Below are positions 59,659 through 64,000 of a DNA stretch of 64,000 nt, piece after piece. Below the pieces are notes generated by a model that made no database searches, was not told the DNA's origin, and saw only the letters and a program-made list of their open reading frames with translations. Positions within the stretch are counted from its first letter, which is position 1. Each line of letters starts with the position of its first letter. The stretch is from Pedobacter kyungheensis. GTDB lineage: Bacteria; Bacteroidota; Bacteroidia; Sphingobacteriales; Sphingobacteriaceae. Position numbers and translations under genes: made by a program. The stretch is from NCBI RefSeq assembly GCF_000812965.1, contig NZ_JSYN01000018.1, forward strand, positions 62,001 through 126,000, read 5' to 3'.

Positions 59659-60030
59659 TTAATTGGTAAATTTTTCTATCTGCAATAACAATTCATCAAC
59701 ATTTATCGGTTTTGAAACATAACCGGATGCACCTGCACTGAGGCAACGTTCTTTATCGCCAACCATCGCCTGCGCAGTTACAGCCAAAACAGGTATATTT
59801 TGCATTTTAGCCGATTTTTTCATTGCGGCAATTGCCTGATAACCATCCATATCGGGCATCATCATATCCATTAAAACGATGGCCACATTTTCGTGTTGCT
59901 CCATGATGGAAAAACCTTCATGCGCACTTATGGCCGACAAACAATTGAAGCCTTTGGCCTTTAAAACAGCTTTCAGGGCAAAAATGTTTCTGTTATCGTC
60001 GTCAATAATAAGGATTAATTTTTGAGGCAT
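59659..60030 (-). CDS. Single-domain response regulator (receiver)
   Basis: The 123-residue receiver has the acidic triad DDD (10-12), phosphoacceptor Asp55 in IVLMDMMMPDMDG, and the Thr and Lys segments VLAVTAQAM and GYVSKPINV. It is highly similar to the last receiver domain of the upstream hybrid kinase (VVLMDMMMPELDG, ILAVTAKAMMGD), suggesting it arose from it by duplication or receives phosphate from the same kinase. Confidence 0.93.
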   Translation of the reverse strand: MPQKLILIIDDDNRNIFALKAVLKAKGFNCLSAISAHEGFSIMEQHENVAIVLMDMMMPDMDGYQAIAAMKKSAKMQNIPVLAVTAQAMVGDKERCLSAGASGYVSKPINVDELLLQIEKFTN

Positions 60031-60046
60031 AACTAATTAAAATGGT

Positions 60047-63000
60047 TTATGATTTATGGTGATTTTCGTACAGCCAAACGCGCAGTAATGAGATCAGCTG
60101 ATCCATATCTACCGGCTTACTGATATAGTCGGATGCGCCGGCAGCAATACATTTTTCGCGGTCGCCCATCATGGCCTTTGCAGTTACGGCCAATATAGGC
60201 AGGTTACGGTATTTCAGATCCTGCCTGATGGCTGTTGTGGTTTCGTAACCATCCAGCTCCGGCATCATCATATCCATCAGCACCACATCCACATCGGCGT
60301 TTTCGTTCAGGAGCTTAAGTGCTTCTTTCCCATCTGTAGCTGCCAAAACCTTCATCTGATGTTGCTCCAACATCTTGGTTAACGAAAAAATATTACGCAC
60401 GTCGTCATCAGCCACTAAAACCGTTTTTCCTTTAAGCACATCCTGCAACTCTGAGAATTTTTTAGGCGTTTTGGTTTTTTCCTTATTTTTTTCTTCAACC
60501 AGGTGTAAAAACAATCCGGCTTCGTCTAAAATACGCTGATAAGAGTGTGCCGTTTTCACCACAATTGAATCGGCATATTGCTTAATGCGATTTTCTTCAC
60601 CTTTCGAAAGATTTTTACCGGTAAAAATAATAATCGGCAGGTTTTCTAAACCGGGGGTCTTTTTCACTACCTCGAGTGTTTCGTAAGCATGTTTATCCGG
60701 AATACCCATATCCAGGATAACACAATTTACCTCTGGTTTGTGTAAGGCAGAAACACTTTCGTTTACCTGATTTACAATCTCTGTCTGGATATTAAAATTG
60801 CTTAAAAAGTAACTTAAAGCTTTGGCGTGCTGTTCATTTTCCTCAACAATGAGCACCTTTTTAGGGTGACGGCTAAGTGCATGCTCCAGTTTGGTAAAAA
60901 TCTCCTGCATGTGCTCAAAAGCGAAAGGTTTATTGATAAAATCTACTGCACCTTTAAGCAGGCTCTCCTTTTTCACCTGTAAAGAAGACATGATATGCAC
61001 CGGAATTGGTCGTGTTGAGGGATCTGACTTTAACTCTTCCATTACCTGCCATCCATCCTTTACCGGCAGCTGAATATCGAGCAATATGGCCAGTGGTTTA
61101 TAGGTTTTAGCCATTTCAATACCCACATCGCCACGCACAGCCACCAAGCCTTTGTAATTTCTTTTGCGGGTAAAATCTAACAAGGTTTTGGCAAATGGCG
61201 TATCATCCTCTACAATCAAAATTACTTTATCATCGGGTTGGATATTCGCTCTATCATCTTCAATTTCCTGTGGAATATTGGCCACCGTTAAAGGATTTGC
61301 TTTTTTAACTGCAGGCTCTGCAACTGCTGCCACCGGTTGATCTAAAGCAGCAATAACACCATCAAAACCTTTATTTTTATCAATAGGTAACGTTAAAGTG
61401 AAAATACTGCCTTCGTTTTCTTTACTTTTTAAATCGATGTAGCCACCCAATAGCCTCGCCAGCTCACGACTGATAGACAGCCCTAAACCAGTACCACCAA
61501 ATTTACGGCGTGTAGACCCATCGGCCTGCTGAAAGGCTTCAAACACCATACCTTGTTTTTCGGGTGCAATACCCACGCCGGTATCGGTAACCTTAAATTC
61601 AAGGGCAGCCAGCTTCTCATTTTTTTCGATAGATAAGGTTACAGCCCCCACGGTAGTAAACTTAATGGCGTTCGACAACAGGTTTTTAATAATCTGCTCT
61701 AAGCGCATTTTATCGGTATGGAAAAACTCAGGTACTGCTGCCGATTGCGCTATTTCGAAAGTTAAGTTTTTTTCTTTGGCCAAAGGGCTAAAGAGCGAGC
61801 GCATATTCAACACAATATCGTCAACCTTAACGTTGGTCCGATCAAGCTCCATTTTACCGGCTTCAATTTTAGAAAGATCTAAAATCTCATCGATCAGACT
61901 TAATAAGCCTTGTCCGGAGCTTTGAATCACCTCAGCATATTCCTGATGCTCGCGATCCATGCTTTCATTTTCGGCCATTAACCTCGATAAAAGCAAGATC
62001 GAATTGAGCGGGGTCCTCAACTCGTGCGACATATTGGCCAAAAACTCAGATTTGTACCGCGTACTTAATTCCAAAGCTTCTGCCTTTTGCTGGATTTCTA
62101 CATTACGTTCCTCAATCAGTTCATTTTTCTCTTCAAGTAAACTGCTTCGTTCTTCCAGCTCCTGATTGCTTTGCAACAACTCTTCCTGTTGTACCCGCAG
62201 TTCTTCTTCGCTTGCCTGAAGCTTCTGCGCCTGTGCCTCCAGCTCGGCATTTAAACCTTCCAGCTCATTGTGCTGCACCTGCAATTCTTCTGATTGGGCC
62301 TGTGTTTCTTCCAGCAACTGCTGCAGTTTCTGACGATTCTGAGCACCCAAAAGTGCCGTACCTACATCAGATGAGACCAGGTTTAAAAAGTGTAATTGCA
62401 AATCAGTGTATTTACCAATGGTACCCAGCTCAAGGCCTCCGATCGAGATCTCGTTTCTGATAATCGGCAACACAATTAATTGTGCGGGTTTAATATTCCC
62501 CGTGGCGTGGGTAATGGTCAGTTCGTTTTGCGGAACATCGTCCAGTAAAATAGGTTTACCAGATTTTACCGCCTGCCCGATCAAACCCTGTCCAATTTCC
62601 AGCGTCTGCGTTAAATTTTGTCTTTGTAAAGCATATTGTCCCTTTAAATGCAGATACCCGTCGTCCTTAAAAAGATATAAGGCGCCAATCTGGCTTTTGG
62701 TATAGGTGGCTAAGAAAGCTATAATATCTTCTGCCAGATGAAAAACATCCTTTTCGCCAACCATTTTAACGTTCAGGTTGGCTACCCCGGTTTGCAACCA
62801 TTCATTTTCTTCGAGGGTATCGAAAGATTTTTTTAAAGAGGTTGACATGGTATTTAACGATTCGGATAGTTCGCCCAAATCATCACGACTCTGGCTATCG
62901 AGCCGTACGCCATAGTTGCCATTCGAAATCTGGTGTGCAATTTCTTTAATGGCCGTTATGCGTTTTTCCATTTCGTGTTTTTTATTCTCAATTTCTTGCT

Positions 63001-63634
63001 GAAGCTTAACGCGTTCATCAAAATCGATAGACACTTTGCGGTAAAAAAACAGCGTAATCAACACCGCCAGCAAAGCGGCTACCAAAATTAGGAGCGGCGT
63101 ATAAGAAGTCAGTTTATTCAGCTCTATAGTGCGACGCTCTAACAAACTCTTTTCCTCATTTACCATCCTCGTCACGGCTGCCCTGGCCTGATCCATATAA
63201 GTCTTGCCCTGCAAAAGCACAGTTGGATCTATCTGGCCGCCAAGCGATTTAATTTCAATGGTTGAGGTAATGATACTCAGCCTGCGCGACATGATATCCC
63301 GCAACGCTTTAATATTTTTTTGCTGGTTCGGATTATCTTTTGTTAATGCCTGCAATTTGCTCAAAGCATTCATGGCGGTATCAGTAGCGCCGTAATAAGG
63401 GGTCAAAAAGATCTTGTTGCCCGTTAAAAGGTATCCCCGCTGGCCGGTTTCGGCATCTTTTAAGGTAGAAATTACGCCTTCGGCACCTAAAATCACCTCA
63501 TCGCTGTGTTTTACCAGCTCGGTACTTTTAATGAGGTTGCTGATACTGGTATAAGAAGCCAGCGAACTGATGAACAGAATAATCAACGAAAGGCCCAGGC
63601 CCAAACGCAGATTATTTTTAAGTGTTGTTTTCAT
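60047..63634 (-). CDS. Hybrid histidine kinase: CHASE3-HAMP-GAF-kinase-three receivers
   Basis: The 1195-residue protein has a membrane helix (about 12-29), a CHASE3-like sensor (about 35-180; TLKDAETGQRGYLLTG), a second helix (about 181-199), HAMP, a GAF domain (about 285-430), a very long Gln/Glu-rich coiled coil (about 430-520), the kinase core (H-box MSHELRTPLNSI with His537, through GTGLGLSISREL), then receivers with Asp853, Asp975 and Asp1121. The middle receiver is divergent (VEENEQHA start, VVKTAHS instead of KP). The coiled coil carries many Glu and Gln, a possible methylation region for the CheR/CheB encoded downstream. It probably integrates a periplasmic and a cytoplasmic signal. 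Confidence 0.93.
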   Translation of the reverse strand: MKTTLKNNLRLGLGLSLIILFISSLASYTSISNLIKSTELVKHSDEVILGAEGVISTLKDAETGQRGYLLTGNKIFLTPYYGATDTAMNALSKLQALTKDNPNQQKNIKALRDIMSRRLSIITSTIEIKSLGGQIDPTVLLQGKTYMDQARAAVTRMVNEEKSLLERRTIELNKLTSYTPLLILVAALLAVLITLFFYRKVSIDFDERVKLQQEIENKKHEMEKRITAIKEIAHQISNGNYGVRLDSQSRDDLGELSESLNTMSTSLKKSFDTLEENEWLQTGVANLNVKMVGEKDVFHLAEDIIAFLATYTKSQIGALYLFKDDGYLHLKGQYALQRQNLTQTLEIGQGLIGQAVKSGKPILLDDVPQNELTITHATGNIKPAQLIVLPIIRNEISIGGLELGTIGKYTDLQLHFLNLVSSDVGTALLGAQNRQKLQQLLEETQAQSEELQVQHNELEGLNAELEAQAQKLQASEEELRVQQEELLQSNQELEERSSLLEEKNELIEERNVEIQQKAEALELSTRYKSEFLANMSHELRTPLNSILLLSRLMAENESMDREHQEYAEVIQSSGQGLLSLIDEILDLSKIEAGKMELDRTNVKVDDIVLNMRSLFSPLAKEKNLTFEIAQSAAVPEFFHTDKMRLEQIIKNLLSNAIKFTTVGAVTLSIEKNEKLAALEFKVTDTGVGIAPEKQGMVFEAFQQADGSTRRKFGGTGLGLSISRELARLLGGYIDLKSKENEGSIFTLTLPIDKNKGFDGVIAALDQPVAAVAEPAVKKANPLTVANIPQEIEDDRANIQPDDKVILIVEDDTPFAKTLLDFTRKRNYKGLVAVRGDVGIEMAKTYKPLAILLDIQLPVKDGWQVMEELKSDPSTRPIPVHIMSSLQVKKESLLKGAVDFINKPFAFEHMQEIFTKLEHALSRHPKKVLIVEENEQHAKALSYFLSNFNIQTEIVNQVNESVSALHKPEVNCVILDMGIPDKHAYETLEVVKKTPGLENLPIIIFTGKNLSKGEENRIKQYADSIVVKTAHSYQRILDEAGLFLHLVEEKNKEKTKTPKKFSELQDVLKGKTVLVADDDVRNIFSLTKMLEQHQMKVLAATDGKEALKLLNENADVDVVLMDMMMPELDGYETTTAIRQDLKYRNLPILAVTAKAMMGDREKCIAAGASDYISKPVDMDQLISLLRVWLYENHHKS

Positions 63635-63652
63635 TATGGGGATTAAAACTAA

Positions 63653-64000
63653 TTAGATCTGGTTCTTTACAATTTCTTCTTCGGTAATGGGGATAATAAA
63701 ATAAAATTCAGAGCCCTCATCGGGTACACTGTTTACCCCAATTTTACCGCCATGCCTGTTTATAATTTCCGAGCAGATATATAAACCTATGCCCAGGCCA
63801 TTAAAACGGTTGCTGTTTTCTTCAACGCGGTAAAACTTATCGAATATTTTTTCCTGCTGCTCTTTCGAAATGCCGATACCAAAATCTTTAACCGCCAGGT
63901 ACAGTTTCCCATCCTTTATATTAATGGTAACATTAACCTGATTGGTGCCTGGGGCATATTTAATGGCATTGGTAATGAAATTGATAACCACCTGCTCGAG
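63653..64000 (-). CDS. Sensor histidine kinase, C-terminal fragment (gene runs off the window)
   Basis: The visible 115 residues form the HATPase domain end: LEQVVINFITNAIKYAPG (N-box), DFGIGISKEQQEKIFDKFYR (G1 and F boxes), GLGIGLYICSEIINRHGG (G2, with GLGIGLY). The frame continues past base 64000, so the start is outside. It ends 19 bases before the hybrid kinase on the same strand and so is probably the first or second member of that signalling operon. Confidence 0.92.
   Translation of the reverse strand, partial: LEQVVINFITNAIKYAPGTNQVNVTINIKDGKLYLAVKDFGIGISKEQQEKIFDKFYRVEENSNRFNGLGIGLYICSEIINRHGGKIGVNSVPDEGSEFYFIIPITEEEIVKNQI

Noticed and set aside
1..64000. tRNA, rRNA or riboswitch genes
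   Set aside because: No sequence with the conserved tRNA arms, rRNA segments or a recognisable riboswitch core was seen in any gap.

Overview
The window looks like chromosome of a Bacteroidota bacterium of the Sphingobacteriaceae, most likely Pedobacter or a close relative. The evidence is a giant PKD/Ig-like adhesin with a type IX secretion (type B) sorting tail followed by a PorP/SprF gene, futalosine-pathway menaquinone genes, an RprX/RprY-like two-component pair, DUF3127 and DUF4197 proteins, weak Shine-Dalgarno sequences, and promoters of the Bacteroidota form TTTG-N19-21-TAnnTTTG. I saw no rRNA, tRNA, CRISPR array, prophage or transposase gene. This is mostly core genome, and the unusual material lies between the genes.

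Layout. 1-12.4 kb: start of a GHL10 glycoside hydrolase, a coiled-coil membrane protein, a very large membrane histidine kinase, fabD, folE with a PTPS/QueD gene, mqnB and mqnD, the RprX/RprY-like pair and a DUF3127 protein. 12.5-18.4 kb: a THUMP rRNA methyltransferase, small unknown genes, an Xre-type regulator, an HD phosphohydrolase, and a radical-SAM plus DUF4130 pair thought to act on DNA. 18.6-31.6 kb: groES-groEL, the 1985-residue adhesin with PorP/SprF, an MgtC-like protein, serine deaminase and a secreted C1 peptidase. 31.8-38.4 kb: an AEC transporter, Dps, a DEAD helicase, Hsp20, small envelope proteins, a truncated glycosyltransferase, and an ECF sigma factor with a tiny membrane partner. 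This stretch is split by repeat-rich gaps. 38.7-43.5 kb: a ketopantoate-reductase-like gene with a duplicated 3' end, a PD40 lipoprotein, DUF4197, and an ECF sigma factor overlapping an anti-sigma/TonB-like protein. 43.9-46.8 kb: a Pit phosphate transporter, DUF47 and a PhoR-like kinase. 47-51.8 kb: a co-directional run of miaB, a sigma-54 activator, lptE, a TPR-like protein and secG. 52-57.4 kb: two tandem AsmA/DUF748-like proteins, then LemA and DUF3137. 57.9-64 kb: a signalling operon with a cut-off kinase, a hybrid kinase with three receiver domains, two single receivers, CheR and a receiver-less CheB.

How the genes connect. Matching TTAACA-N5-TTAACA direct repeats lie upstream of both the DUF47-Pit genes and the PhoR-like kinase, so the phosphate genes may form one regulon. 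The CheR/CheB pair sits in a kinase operon with no chemoreceptor or CheA/CheW in view. The radical-SAM/DUF4130 pair is a recognised but uncharacterised partnership. The long gaps hold several families of short inverted or word-like repeats: CGTCATTTCGA elements, CGTCATTGCGA elements, CACAGAG/CACAAAG and CGCAAAG words, and a 42-bp tandem array closed by a perfect 18-bp hairpin. I rate these repeats, the candidate Pho boxes and the CheR/CheB-kinase operon as the main points for follow-up.
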